The notes under the pieces were generated by a model. The model was not told where the DNA came from and did no database searches. It saw nothing but the letters and a program-made list of their open reading frames with translations. Shown in pieces: positions 34,363 through 44,445 of a DNA stretch of 64,000 nt. Numbering within the stretch: the first letter of the stretch is position 1; every line of letters starts with the position of its first letter. The stretch is from Melitaea cinxia (taxonomy: Eukaryota > Arthropoda > Insecta > Lepidoptera > Nymphalidae), in NCBI RefSeq assembly GCF_905220565.1, contig NC_059399.1, positions 17,600,501-17,664,500 of the forward strand, read 5' to 3'. Made by a program: the position numbers and the translations under genes.

Positions 34363-34842
34363 CATCATCATCATCATCATCATTTCAGCCTAATACAGTC
34401 CACTGCTGGATATAGGTCTCCATAAGTTCGCACCAAAAATAGCGTGACCTCATGTGTTTTGCCCATAGTCACCACGCTGGGCAGGCGGGTTGGTGACCGC
34501 AGGTCTGGCTTTGTCGCACCTAAGACGCTGCTGCCCGTCTTCGGCCTGTGTAATTCAAAGCCAGCAGTTGGATGGTTATTCCGCCATCGGTCGGCTTTTT
34601 AAGTTCCAAGGTGGTAGTGGAACTGTGTTATCCCTTTGCATGCTGTCATTGTAACTACTTTTTGTTTAATTTTATTTCTGTACAGCTATTTTTTTTCCTT
34701 TTTTTACTACGAATAAGTTTGATTATATTTATGCAAAAAGTAATAAAAAAATAAAAATAAAAACCCGTAGTCGCCTCTTACATCACCCACGGAAAAAGAG
34801 GGGGTGGCTATATTCTTACTGCCGTAACCACACAGCGTAGAT
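34363..34842 (-). mobile_element. SINE-3 with internal 130-bp insertion
   Basis: A complete SINE-3 with an (ATC)n tail at left and the CACACAG head at right, flanked by GTGATTATTT at 34353-34362 and 34843-34852. At about 34638 the GTTATCCCTTAGTCGCC block is interrupted by ~130 bp that ends in an A-rich run, after which TAGTCGCC resumes. Confidence 0.85.
34638..34766 (+). mobile_element. Retroposed insert in SINE-3
   Basis: Starts TGCATGCTGTCATTGTAACT and ends in an A-rich tail with TAAAA repeats, so it is oriented plus. It may be the 3' end of a LINE or of a cellular transcript. No sister copy was seen here. A 3-5 bp duplication around CCC is possible but weak. Confidence 0.5.
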
Positions 34843-34881
34843 GTGATTATTTAATTTGATTGAATAAACCTTTTTAAGTCA

Positions 34882-35214
34882 ACTAGTCGCCCGGTGGTCA
34901 AAATTCGACCATATGTAATTTAAATTATAAGTTTGATCATTATTAAAGTTCTGCTGTCAAAGACTATACTTCTATAATAATAATAAGCAAAAGAATATAT
35001 ATGCCTGTGTGTGTGTGTGTCAAATACATGATAGTGTCAATAATGTTTTTATTTTGTTATTGATTTAATTAAATATATTTTAATGCATAATTTAAAAAAA
35101 TATTATCATTCTGGACTCCTCTCTATATAAACAATGAGTGTGCAAAATTTCATACTTCTCCGTCCTCGCAATTTTCGTAAAAAAGACTTTTTGCTTCGTG
35201 TATGAATATATAGA
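34882..35214 (-). mobile_element. Helitron-like element, second subfamily
   Basis: Left end ACTAGTCGCCCGGTGGTCAA (CTAGT terminus on the minus strand, next to a hairpin GGTGGTC/GACC). The body matches 7817 and 28742, with CAAATACATGATAGTGTC and CATACTTCTCCGTCCTCGCA. A (GT)n run lies at about 35006-35020. Confidence 0.65.
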
Positions 35215-35545
35215 TATATATCTTTTCTATTTTCTTTTATAATTACAGAGTAGAACAGAAGCCGAGATCGCGTCTAGGTTCTCGAATGAAAAGATTTGGC
35301 TTATTCTAAATAACACAAACATTTGTAACACGATACCTCATTAATATGGAAATATATCTACATTGGTTATTAGTTGTTATTTATAATTGATTGCGAAAAA
35401 TATTTAGAATTTGAGTTTTAAGCTTAATGTATTTTACACGTTAACTTTTAAAGCGATAAATAATTTTTTTATATATATATTATCTTATAAAATCGCTTTA
35501 ATTTTAGTGTCAATGTTACAAGAATCTACAACATAATGTTTGTAC
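35215..35545. other. No recognised feature
   Basis: AT-rich spacer. Confidence 0.5.
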
Positions 35546-35559
35546 TAGGTATCATCACT

Positions 35560-35757
35560 TCAGCCTATGGCAGTCCACTGCCGGACATTGGTCTCCCCAA
35601 CTTCGCGCGAGACATCCCGGTTTTCCGCAATCCTCGTCCAGCCTACACCGGCAATCTTACGTAGATCGTCGGTCCAACGGGCCGGAGGACGTCCCACACT
35701 GCGTTTGCCAAGACGCGGTCTCCACTCCAGGACTCGTCTACTCCAACTAGATAAATG
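35560..35757 (-). pseudogene. RTE-type LINE, C-terminal end of ORF
   Basis: Minus-strand frame ends with SVGRPPARWTDDLRKIAG, then ...RQWTAIG and stop (35560-35562). Preceding residues LEWRPRLGKR fit the same family. This is the C-terminal ~65 residues of an RTE-type non-LTR polyprotein; endonuclease and reverse transcriptase domains are absent, so the copy is 5'-truncated near 35757. Known family pattern: such ORFs end in EAYVQQWTAIG just before a (GAT)n-like tail. Its last ~50 bp are the tail copied by SINE-3. The frame itself is open. Confidence 0.75.
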
Positions 35758-35760
35758 AAC

Positions 35761-36242
35761 CGTAATTTTCAAAATATGAAATTAAACAGCTCAATAGTTT
35801 ACGTAGCGATAACTGAAGCCTACTAAATCAATATTTAAAGCTGACTTATCTCATCCACGATCATCGCCTTACTATCTACTTCTGGATAGGATCCTAGATG
35901 CTTCACCAACACTCTTGGTTTAGAACGAATAATATAGAAATCAGATGTACGTCAGTTGCTTGACTCGGCACTTAGAATGATTAATTCGCTTGGTCACACC
36001 GATTTGCACGTCTCAGAGTCTTTATTACAGCACTTTGGGATCTTAGCAACCAAAATTTCTTTTTAAAATGTGTCCTGAAAAGCTAACTTCGCGACAATAT
36101 GAACTTTAATGTTATTCGGGATCTTTTTAATTCATATTTCTAATTAGAATGGACATAAATACGCCAAGAACACTTTTAATGCCCACTAAACCCTTAATAT
36201 GTGCTCTAATTTATAATTATAAAAATGTGTAGTTGTAACACA
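35761..36242. other. No recognised feature
   Basis: No repeat family or coding signal recognised. Confidence 0.5.
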
Positions 36243-36455
36243 TATGCTAGCCAGTTGGCGCTGTTTGTAGTGGCCCTGATTTCTGTTCCGCGGATTATGA
36301 GTTCGATTTCCACCTGAGTCTGGGTGTAATATTTGTATTTATATATGTATTTATCTACGTATTATTCAAAATTAGCTATAGCAGTTGGCTGTTACCTATA
36401 ACACACGCATTAAGTTGCTTACCGTCGAAACTTTCGACCGTGTGTGAATGTTATA
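36243..36455 (+). mobile_element. SINE-1, near full length
   Basis: GCTAGCCAGTTGGCGCTGTT head, GAGTTCGATTTCC B-box relative, GAGTCTGGGTGTAATATTTG, a TAGCAGTTGGCTGTTACC block and CGACCGTGTGTG. Slightly diverged in both pol III boxes. Confidence 0.75.
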
Positions 36456-36510
36456 AGATATATTTATAAACATTTTTATACCCATAGTTCGTCATCGCAA
36501 ATTTTGAAAT

Positions 36511-36765
36511 TTAACTGAGGTAGGGCATAGCAGGAAATTTCCTGCTGAAAATATGGAGCAGCCCGACTGCTAGAGCTAAATAATACTGTCTTCAAGCAGT
36601 GCTGTGTTCCTGTTGGTGAGTAAGGTGACCAGAGCTCCGGGGGTAATTGCGGATAGGGTCTGCAACGCGCTTGCGTTATTTCTGGTGTTGCACGCATCTA
36701 TGAGCTGCGGTAATCGCTTACCATTAGGTGAGCTGTACGCTTGTTTGCCAAACTAGTTATAAGAT
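36511..36765 (+). mobile_element. SINE-4, full length
   Basis: Starts TTAACTGAGGTAGGGCATAG, with a perfect 18-bp palindrome AGCAGGAAATTTCCTGCT close behind (about 36529-36546). Then come the canonical blocks to GTACGCTTGTTTGCCAAACT and a T/A-rich end. Best-preserved 5' end of this family; the minus-strand frame across it is a shadow. Confidence 0.85.
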
Positions 36766-36774
36766 TTTTTTTTC

Positions 36775-36820
36775 CTCAAATCAACGCGGGTGAAATCGCG
36801 GGACTCGGCTAGTTATATAA
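36775..36820 (+). mobile_element. Helitron-like 3' end only
   Basis: AACGCGGGTGAAATCGCGGG then ACTCGGCTAGT: hairpin-plus-CTAGT terminus without a recognisable body. Confidence 0.55.
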
Positions 36821-37799
36821 TATTTAATTGGTTCAAGGCAATATATTTTTTAGAATTATAATATTCTAGTCATATGTATATTTGAATTGAAGGCGCCACT
36901 CGTGTACGGTAATATTCTAGATGATTGTATATTAATATTAAAATATTCTAAAATATTTATTATTAACTGTTGTATAGATAGGTTTTGACAAGCGATGCGT
37001 TTTGATATATGATGGTTGATTTTAAATTAATATTTTTGACTATGAAGAAAAAATATTTGGTTAAGACATCTATAACTTATTTTTTTTATGTCTTTAACAG
37101 ATTTTTAAACTTAATGGTGTGATATAATAAGAAATATATGTGTATGTCGTAGATGTTTTGTTTTAAAAACTAATTGAAAAGGATTTTTTAATTACACAAT
37201 AATTTTATCCCTTTCCCAATTGTTGTCTAAAAATAAAATACTCTTTCAGAAATAAGACCACCATTTTAGTTATATTGATGTTTTTATTTGTTTGATATTA
37301 AAACCAAAAAAACACATACCAACAAAAATCAGACAAAGACGAATTTTTAAAAAAAAATATTAAGTATAAGTTTTGTCTTAATTATAGGTGTTAAACACAT
37401 TTCGGAGAAAGAAAACAAATGCACAACATACAAATAAAGTTATATATGACAAATTCATATTAAATTAAATCACCAAAAAAAATTTACTCTATAAATCATA
37501 TAAACATAACTAAATTTATCATTAAAATTTATCATCAAATATTTAAAAATTAATAAGGAATTTCAAGGCCATCAGTTAATAATCATCCAACAATTTGTGT
37601 AAGAATGTAAGATCAAGACGCTGTCCAGACTTGAATGTGACTGGACTTTAAAGTACTCAAGCTTATCTTCATAATATCTAAGATTTTTACCTACCATATT
37701 TTCGTACGAGTGGTGCCAGATAGATCTCTTTTGAATGTTTTCTATTCTCTGCGAATTAACATTTTAATGATCCCAAAAAACGCTCCAGTATTCTAAAAT
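36821..37799. other. No recognised feature
   Basis: Very AT-rich with nothing recognised. Confidence 0.5.
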
Positions 37800-37806
37800 A
37801 CTTCTT

Positions 37807-38135
37807 CATCATTACAGCCTATACAGTCCACTGCTGGACATAGGCCTCCACAAGTTTACGCCAAAAATAACGTGAACTCATGTGTTTTGCCCATAGTCAC
37901 CACGCTGGGCAGGCGGGTTGGTGACCGCAGTACTGGCTTTGTCGCACCGAAGACGCTGCTGCCCGTCTTCGGCCTGTGTATTTCAAAGCCAGCAGTTGGA
38001 TGGTTATCCCGCCATCGGTCGGCTTCTCAAGTTCCAAGGTGGTAGCAGAACTGTGTTATCCCTTAGTCGCCTCTTACGACACCCACGGGAAGAGAGGGGG
38101 TGGCTAAATTCTTTAGTGCCGTAGCCACACAGCAC
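37807..38135 (-). mobile_element. SINE-3, full length (329 bp), TSD 7 bp
   Basis: Complete copy with the RTE-like tail at left and the TGCTGTGTGGCTACGGCAC head at right (minus reading), flanked by ACTTCTT at 37800-37806 and 38136-38142. Very similar to the copy at 2657. Open frames are not genes. Confidence 0.85.
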
Positions 38136-38142
38136 ACTTCTT

Positions 38143-39821
38143 ACCAAGGCCGATTTAATAACTAGGTTCATTGGATAACTGATTAAAATCCTTACAGTGG
38201 TTAATAGTCCAGGATCTTCACTTCTTTGATCAAACCATACATTTTGTAGGAGGAAATTTTTTTTTTCGAATATTTAAGATACCTACTTATTATATATATA
38301 GATATTACCTTATATTATTATATTATTATAGATATTACCTACCTCATTAGAGAGTTTTCGTACAGAAATTGTTGGGAATCTCATCAAAATGAAACTACTC
38401 ACGGAAAATTAAATTGATAGTAATCAAGTGCAAAAATGAACCCTAGATCCTGGACTATAATTATTAATTACATAATGGATAATTACAAGCAAATATTTCT
38501 CAATATTACATAAGTAAAGACTACAGAGAAGTATTAGTAATATCTTAGAAAAAAATTAGCTAACATTACTACCGACGTATTTAACAATCGGTAAAAAGTT
38601 AACCAATGTTGACGGGACTTATTTCATTGCTAAATATTATACGTTCGTCGCCGACTAGTTTCCTCACACGTACACATAATTTTCATTTAATTTGCCTACT
38701 TGTATATTAATAATTATTTCCACATTTCTATAACATGTACTCGTTGTTAAAATATTTAAGCATTTAACTTAATTGGACATAATGTTATGGATTTAGGTAT
38801 AGTAAAAGGTTAGGTGTAGTGATTTCTTATCCACGATGAAAAGATTTCTATATTAAAAGCTTTTAAGAGTTAGTGAGTGAGAGCGCCTCCAACCTCCAGA
38901 CTAACCTAAGTCAGTTCGGATAAGGGTCTTTTTTATAAAGATATGTCCACAGGCTTATAATGGCCGTGGTTTTTGTTATTCCAATTTTTATTTTTGTTAG
39001 TGATCGTTACTTGGTACACTACTGCAGCTTACATTAAGAAAACTAATTATTCTATCTTAGTGTCCCTAATGCAGACGTGAGTCCACCGACCAAAATTACG
39101 CTAACTTAATTGATATCTTACATCGGATAAAGGTCTGTAGGCTTTGGTTTTCTACCTGGGCTATCGCCACAGAGTGCCCTCGGTGTCCGTAGCTTTGACC
39201 CAGTAGGCCACGGCCATACCTATACAATTGGCCAGTAGATTGAGTTGCGAGCAGGAATATTTTTTTTTATAAGTATTAACGAAACTTATCAAATAATTAC
39301 TATATTTTTATATTGTCTTAATTTATTTTTTTTTAGGTGAAAAATATTATCTTGTACGGACTCTACCGCTAATCAGGTTGTCAGAAAGAAGTAGTAAAGC
39401 AGTCATAATACCTTGCCTTGTGCAGTATCTTCACAATTCGTAATTGATTTCTGTTTTGTCCTTATCTGTATTTTGTGATAGACAACAAAGTGTAACATAT
39501 AAATAAATAATTAAAATATCAGAGTTCATTAGAGTTATTTTCCTTATCATTTCAGCAACATTATTCATCTTCATAGCCGATGAGCAAACAGACTTATCTC
39601 ACACATATTTCGTTACCATAAATTTGGGCGTTTTTTTTTTTATTTATTTTTTTGTTACACTCATTTTAGTGCGGGATAATTATTTTGTTTGTTTCCATAT
39701 TCAATCCATTTTCAATACTCAACTTTCTTGATAATTAACAATCGTTGGTTTGATTGTATCAATGTATACAATCAAAATAAAAAGCAATAACAATATTCAA
39801 ATAGGTTTCAAAATCGCCTAT
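38143..39821. other. No recognised gene
   Basis: AT-rich, with ATAGATATTACCT repeated at 38298 and 38327. The interval 39120-39240 is less AT-rich but matches nothing in the window and shows no open coding frame. Confidence 0.45.
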
Positions 39822-39975
39822 TGCGTTCCTATGGTGAGTAGGATAACCAGAGCTCCTGGGGAGGATTAGGAGTAGGTTTGACAACGCGCTAGCGATGCTT
39901 CTAGTGTTGCAGGCGTCTACAAGCTACTTCAGCTAATCAGTTACCACCAGATCCGCACGCTTGTTTTTCGTCCCA
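39822..39975 (+). mobile_element. SINE-4, 5'-truncated
   Basis: GTGAGTAGGATAACCAGAGC, CAACGCGCTAGCGATGCTTC, TGCAGGCGTCTACAAGCTAC and a decayed CCGCACGCTTGTTTTTCGTC end. Confidence 0.7.
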
Positions 39976-40392
39976 GTTGTATAGAACACATTTCTAAAAA
40001 TAAAACACAGTTTCTATAGTGACAAAGTGTACTTAAATCGAGTTATAACCAAGGATATCTTTATGGAGCGAGGCTCGACCACCATTTCCCAGCCACAACC
40101 GCAACGTGATTAGCCTGTGTCCGACCAGAACATGATTTCTTAATATTGTACAAAATGTTCTAATCGAGTACTGATTGCTCGGTTCAAACGTTTTGTGGCT
40201 AAAGTCACTTCAATGCTTTGCGTGAGTGGCTATCGCCTGACAGTCATAGAACAATTTAATTTTTTATTTTCGATTTCATTATATATTCGTTGTAACTTGG
40301 TAATGTTACAAAATAAAGTAGATTTTTTAAGTTTTATCGATTACATCAATAAATAATTGTAAATCATATTAAATACTAGTAGTGTATTAAGT
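39976..40392. other. No recognised feature
   Basis: No repeat family or coding region recognised. Confidence 0.45.
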
Positions 40393-40500
40393 ACTGGCTA
40401 GCCCGTTGGCGCAGTTTGTGGTGGCCCTGCTTTTTGCTCCGTGGGTTGCGGGCTCGATTCCCGCCTGAGTCTGGGTGTAATATTGTTTATGTACTTTCTA

Positions 40501-41794
40501 CTAGATCGTTCAATAAGTCCCGAGACTAACCTGGAAATGGCGCATATATTAAAAACTCTTTTGATTTTTAAAAAGTACTGGCTATCAATACAAGAATATG
40601 TGTCAAATTTTTAAAAATGGAACAATAAAATTATTGATTTTGAAACATTTAAGTGACGCTACGGTTGTAATTTCGATACAATGGAAAAAAACGAGTTTCG
40701 CGTGTTGATAAAACATTGTTTTTTAATGGGAAAAAATACCGTTGAAGCACAGCAATGGCTTATAAAATGTTATGCAGGATCAGCTCCCTCTAAAGCAACC
40801 ATTTGTCGGTGGTATGCCGACTTCAAACGCGGTCGCATGGACACCAATGATGGGGAACGCTCAGGTCGTCCAAATGAAGCAGTGACTCAACAAATTATTA
40901 ACCAAGTCCTCAAAATCGTACTGGAAGATCGGAACGTAAAAGTGCGAGAGATAGCCGAGATAGTGAAGATTTCAGCTGGTAGTGTTATCACTATTTTACA
41001 TAAAAATTTGGCCATGAAAAAGCTTTTTTCTAAGTGGGTGCCGCGTTTGCTTACAACTAATCAAAAGGAACAACGTATCAATGATTCAGAGCGATGTTTG
41101 GCGCTGATGAATCATAATAAAAAGGATTTTTTACGTCGGTATGTAACAATGGATGAAACCTGGATATACCATTTCACTCCGGAATCCAATCGGCAGGCAG
41201 CGGAGTGGAGAGCGGCTGGTAAAAGCCGCCCGAAGCGTCCAAAGACTCAGAAATCGGCCGGTAAGGTTATGGCGTCTATATTTTGGGATGCGCATGGAAT
41301 ACTTTTCATCGACTACCTTGAAAAGGGGCAAAATATAAATAGTGACTATTACATGTGCTTATTGGAGCGATTGAAGTACAAAATTGCGGATAAACGGCCT
41401 CACATGAACAAAAAGAAAGTGGTGTTTCACCAGGACAACGCGCCTTGTCACAAGTCCGTGAGAACGATGGCCAAAATTAACGAATTGGGCTTCGAATTGC
41501 TTCCTCATCCCCCTTATTCACCAGACTTGGCCCCCAGCGATTACTGGCTGTTTGCAGACCTCAAAAAAATGCTTCAGGGTAAGAAATTTGACTCAAATAG
41601 TGAAGTTATCGCAGCAACGGAGGCTTATTTTGAAGCCAAAGACAAATCGTTCTACACACATGGGATAGAAAAGTTAGAAAAGCGTTGGAGGGACTGTATC
41701 GCTCTTGGAGGAGACTATGTTGATGAATAAAAATTAATTTTATAAAAAAGACCTTTTTTTAGCACTTAGTCTTGTGACTTATTGAACCACGTGT
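40501..41794 (+). mobile_element. Mariner (irritans-type), complete, 1294 bp
   Basis: Flanked by TA at 40499-40500 and 41795-41796, the invariant mariner target. Imperfect terminal inverted repeats: the left end has CGTTCAATAAGTCCCGAGAC and the inverted right end GGTTCAATAAGTCACAAGAC. The outermost ~8 bp of the two ends differ. It encloses one uninterrupted transposase gene with ~180 bp of 5' leader and ~60 bp after the stop. A sister copy lies at 59166-60461 and a left-end fragment at 58455-58571. It is inserted in SINE-1. Confidence 0.95.
40681..41730 (+). CDS. Mariner transposase, intact, DD34D
   Basis: 349-residue transposase expected to act in the nucleus, binding the terminal inverted repeats and cutting and rejoining the element at TA sites. 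An N-terminal paired-type helix-turn-helix DNA-binding region (about residues 1-110) is followed by the linker WVPRLL (119-124, the WVPHEL counterpart) and the catalytic domain. The triad is D158 (in VTMDETW), D252 (in HQDNAPCH) and D287 (in YSPDLAPSDYW), with 34 residues between the last two. Length (Himar1 is about 348 aa), the MEKNEFRVLIKHCF start and RRYVTMDETW place it in the irritans subfamily. The ATG at 40681 matches family starts. No stop or frameshift is present, so it may be active, although activity cannot be judged from sequence alone. Confidence 0.95.
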   Translation: MEKNEFRVLIKHCFLMGKNTVEAQQWLIKCYAGSAPSKATICRWYADFKRGRMDTNDGERSGRPNEAVTQQIINQVLKIVLEDRNVKVREIAEIVKISAGSVITILHKNLAMKKLFSKWVPRLLTTNQKEQRINDSERCLALMNHNKKDFLRRYVTMDETWIYHFTPESNRQAAEWRAAGKSRPKRPKTQKSAGKVMASIFWDAHGILFIDYLEKGQNINSDYYMCLLERLKYKIADKRPHMNKKKVVFHQDNAPCHKSVRTMAKINELGFELLPHPPYSPDLAPSDYWLFADLKKMLQGKKFDSNSEVIAATEAYFEAKDKSFYTHGIEKLEKRWRDCIALGGDYVDE

Positions 41795-41959
41795 TATGTG
41801 TATTTATCAAATATTTAGCTATAAAATTCAGCTGTTACCTGTAAAACAAGCATTAAGTTGCTTACCATAGGAACAGACGACCGTGTGTGTTGAAAAGAAA
41901 GGTGTTTTTAGTGTAGTGTAAATTTTAAAAATGTGTAACGTTTTATAAACGGCTCATAG

Positions 41960-42075
41960 CAATATTAAAATCAAAATCAAGAATAACTTTATTCAAATAG
42001 GCTTCAAAAGCACATTCGAATCGTCATTTTACAAATTAAAATTAGAAGTGATTATTATTTTTTAAAGAATTATGT
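41960..42075 (-). repeat. Repeat-H, likely LINE 3' UTR
   Basis: AATCAAGAATAACTTTATTC, AATAGGCTTCAAAAGCACAT and TCGAATCGTCATTTTACAAA. On the minus strand the phrase GAATAAAGTTATTCTTGATT looks like a polyadenylation signal near a 3' end. Confidence 0.6.
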
Positions 42076-42448
42076 GTTCTAGACTGATGCCTGATAATTA
42101 TACTATTAAAAAAATTATAATTACTTTTTGGTGTTTGAACGTATATGCTTATAAAGGTAGGTAGGTTAGCATAAAAATATATTCAAAATACAATGTTAAC
42201 GATAAGTGAGCTACTGTTACACAAATTGTAAATTTATATAAATCAATGAAGATATTTAAGAATCAATTAATCAATAAATAATTGTCTCAGATTTAACCCT
42301 AGATACAGAAAATCCTGAAGAGTCATAAATACTGTACAACACATACAAACGCTCAAACTATGTATGTGTCGCTGTCACAAACATTTGCACCATCTAGCCT
42401 ATTTTCTTTTCACATTTAAAGTTACCGCTTTGTATTTATCATTACAAT
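42076..42448. other. No recognised feature
   Basis: AT-rich spacer. Confidence 0.45.
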
Positions 42449-42589
42449 TACTCCTGGGGGGATTGGGGATTGGGTCGGCAACGCGCTTGCGATGCTTCTG
42501 GTGTTGCAGGCGTCTATAAGCTACGGTAATCGCTTACCATCAGGTGAGCCGTACGCTTGTTTGCCGACCTAGTGACATAAAAAAAAATG
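42449..42589 (+). mobile_element. SINE-4, 5'-truncated, well preserved
   Basis: Starts at CTCCTGGGGGGATTGGGGAT and runs without gaps to CGCTTGTTTGCCGACCTAGT and a poly(A) run. Close to the consensus, so fairly young. Confidence 0.85.
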
Positions 42590-42689
42590 TTTTCATAGAC
42601 ACGTTTTAAGTATGGAACCGTACTGTCTACCATACGGTACCCTTATCTCATAATAATGTCGAGCAAGCATTGCAATAAACAAGAGAAGC

Positions 42690-43200
42690 CGATGCAACTC
42701 AAATCGCAACGTCCGCCCTGCCACGAGCCGTTGATTCGATTCTCGCTCACGACAGGCATTTGTACTGGATATAGGATGTTTGCCGTCATTTGGGTGTTAA
42801 CATCAGCCGTTCGCAGTCCACTACTGGACATAGGCCTCCACAAGTTCATGCCAAAAATGACGTGAACTCATGTGTTATGCCAAAAGTCACCGCGCTGGGC
42901 AGGCGGACTGGTGACCGCAGGGCTGGCTTTCTCGCACCGAAGACGCTGCTGCCCATTTTCGGCCTGTGTATTTCAAAGCCAGCAGTTGGATGGTTATCCC
43001 ACCATCGGTCGGCTTTTTAAGTTCCAAGGTAGTAGTGGAACTGTGTTATCTCTTAGTCGCCTCTTACGACACCCACAGGAAGAGAGGCTGTGGCTATATT
43101 CTTTAAGTGTTTGTGTATTGTGTATATTTCTGGACATTGGAAAAAATCCTCGTAGGACCGTTGAGTGTAAAGCGTTCATTTATTTATTCTTTATGTGTCA
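42690..43200 (+). mobile_element. SINE-2 split by a SINE-3 insertion
   Basis: Left part to 42798: GATTCGATTCTCGCTCACGA, GGCATTTGTACTGG and TTGCCGTCATTTGGGTGTT. Right part from 43107: GTGTTTGTGTATTGTGTATA, AAATCCTCGTAGGACCGTTG and an AGCGTTCATTTATTTATTC tail. The A-box region is badly decayed. Confidence 0.7.
42799..43106 (-). mobile_element. SINE-3 nested in SINE-2, TSD GTGTT
   Basis: 308-bp copy with the RTE-like tail at left and the CTCTCTTCCTGTGGGTGTCG-type head at right. GTGTT at 42794-42798 and 43107-43111 is the target-site duplication, occurring once in intact SINE-2. No (GAT)n tail remains. Plus- and minus-strand open frames are not genes. Confidence 0.85.
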
Positions 43201-43774
43201 ACGGCTTTAATGTATATGACAAAATCCTTGGAGTTTTTGCTACCACTACATCATATGCAATATCTCAAATAATACATTTGTACACAAAGTTAGAAACGAC
43301 CAATAAAATTGAAAATATCAGACTGTATCATTATAGAGAATCATAAAATCATAGATTAGGGGTTTGGATATCACGAATGTAAAATGTAATTATAGTGAAC
43401 TATACGGAATAGTCATAACGTTTGTTTGTTCAAACGCTAATAAAGAAGTACTGATACGTCACAGTGGCTTAATAGTACAGTCAAAAGGTAAAGTTTTGTC
43501 ACAAAATGATAAAGTCAATTCAGTAATTATAATTTTGATTTGATTTTTTAGTGGATTGATTTTAATCAAATCTGGCAAGGTCGAAAGGTCGTAGTTTATA
43601 AAAATGAACTTTCCATTTATAGAGTAGACAGAGTTATATTCTGGTTGAATTTTTTTTCGTACTAGATGGTACTTCGTTAGAAAATCTGCGCGCATATGCA
43701 AGATTAAAATTTTGCTTTGTATATCATGCATCTTTCCAACATAGAGACATTTTCCGACTAGTAGAATGTTTACT
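43201..43774. other. No recognised feature
   Basis: AT-rich. The minus-strand frame at 43459-43731 has no recognisable domain. Confidence 0.5.
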
Positions 43775-43946
43775 ACTAGCTTCTGCCCACGACTTTGTCC
43801 ACGTTGAATCGTTACTTAAAAATATATATATATCCTATAGCCTTCCTCGATAAATGGGCTATCTAACACTGACTGTAGTTCCTGAGATTAGCGCGTTCAA
43901 ACAAACAAACAAACAAACAAACTCTTCAGCTTTATAATATTTATGT
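43775..43946 (-). mobile_element. Non-autonomous Helitron, short
   Basis: Left end ACTAGCTTCTGCCCACGACT (CTAGT terminus on minus), a CCTTCCTCGATAAATGGGCT block as at 13968, then (AAAC)n and CTTCAGCTTTATAATATTTA as the 5' side. Confidence 0.7.
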
Positions 43947-43983
43947 ACTATTACAGAATAATATTATAATAGATACATTTTTA

Positions 43984-44060
43984 TCATCATCATCATCACT
44001 TCACCCTATCACAGTCCACTGCTGGACATAAGCTTCCCCAAATTCGCGTCAGAACACTTT
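43984..44060 (-). mobile_element. RTE/SINE-3 3' tail only
   Basis: (ATC)n, then TATCACAGTCCACTGCTGGA and CATAAGCTTCCCCAAATTCG: the terminal RTE-like tail, extremely 5'-truncated. It could come from either RTE or SINE-3. Confidence 0.65.
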
Positions 44061-44387
44061 ACAGGACGTTACTTTTAAATGTCAAGTAACCATGTATCAA
44101 AATCAAATACGGGTAAAACTGTATGTCTCATCGAGTATAGAAACAGACGTGTAGTCAAGTAGGTATAATTATTCGTTAAGTGAAAGGAATACATGGATGT
44201 CATGAACTCTGCCTAATTTGAGTTCATTCATTGTATGTATTATATTATTTTTGAAGAATCATAGCAAAATGAATGACCCTCCTTAAGTATGTCGATAATA
44301 GTTAATAGAAGTGCTTTAATTGTGAACTGTAAGTTCGTTAAGCTAAATAGAAAAAAAAAATTGTATTGAGACACCCTTATCTATTAC
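44061..44387. other. No recognised feature
   Basis: AT-rich spacer. Confidence 0.45.
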
Positions 44388-44445
44388 AATTCAGCCTGTA
44401 ATATCCCACTGCTGGGCATAGGCCTCTTTCTCCGTGGAGGGGTTT
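44388..44445 (-). mobile_element. SINE-5 3' tail only
   Basis: TTCAGCCTGTAATATCCCAC then TGCTGGGCATAGGCCTCTTT and CTCCGTGGAGG: the SINE-5 tail on the minus strand. Confidence 0.65.

Larger units (their letters stand above)
40393..41900 (+). mobile_element. SINE-1 split by a mariner insertion
   Basis: Left part 40393-40500 holds GCTAGCCCGTTGGCGCAGTT, B box GGCTCGATTCC and GAGTCTGGGTGTAATATTG. Right part 41795-41900 continues with TGTGTATTTATCAAATATTT, CAGCTGTTACCTGTAAAACA and GAACAGACGACCGTGTGTG. Removing the mariner and one TA restores the SINE-1 order, so the SINE is older than the mariner. Confidence 0.85.
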
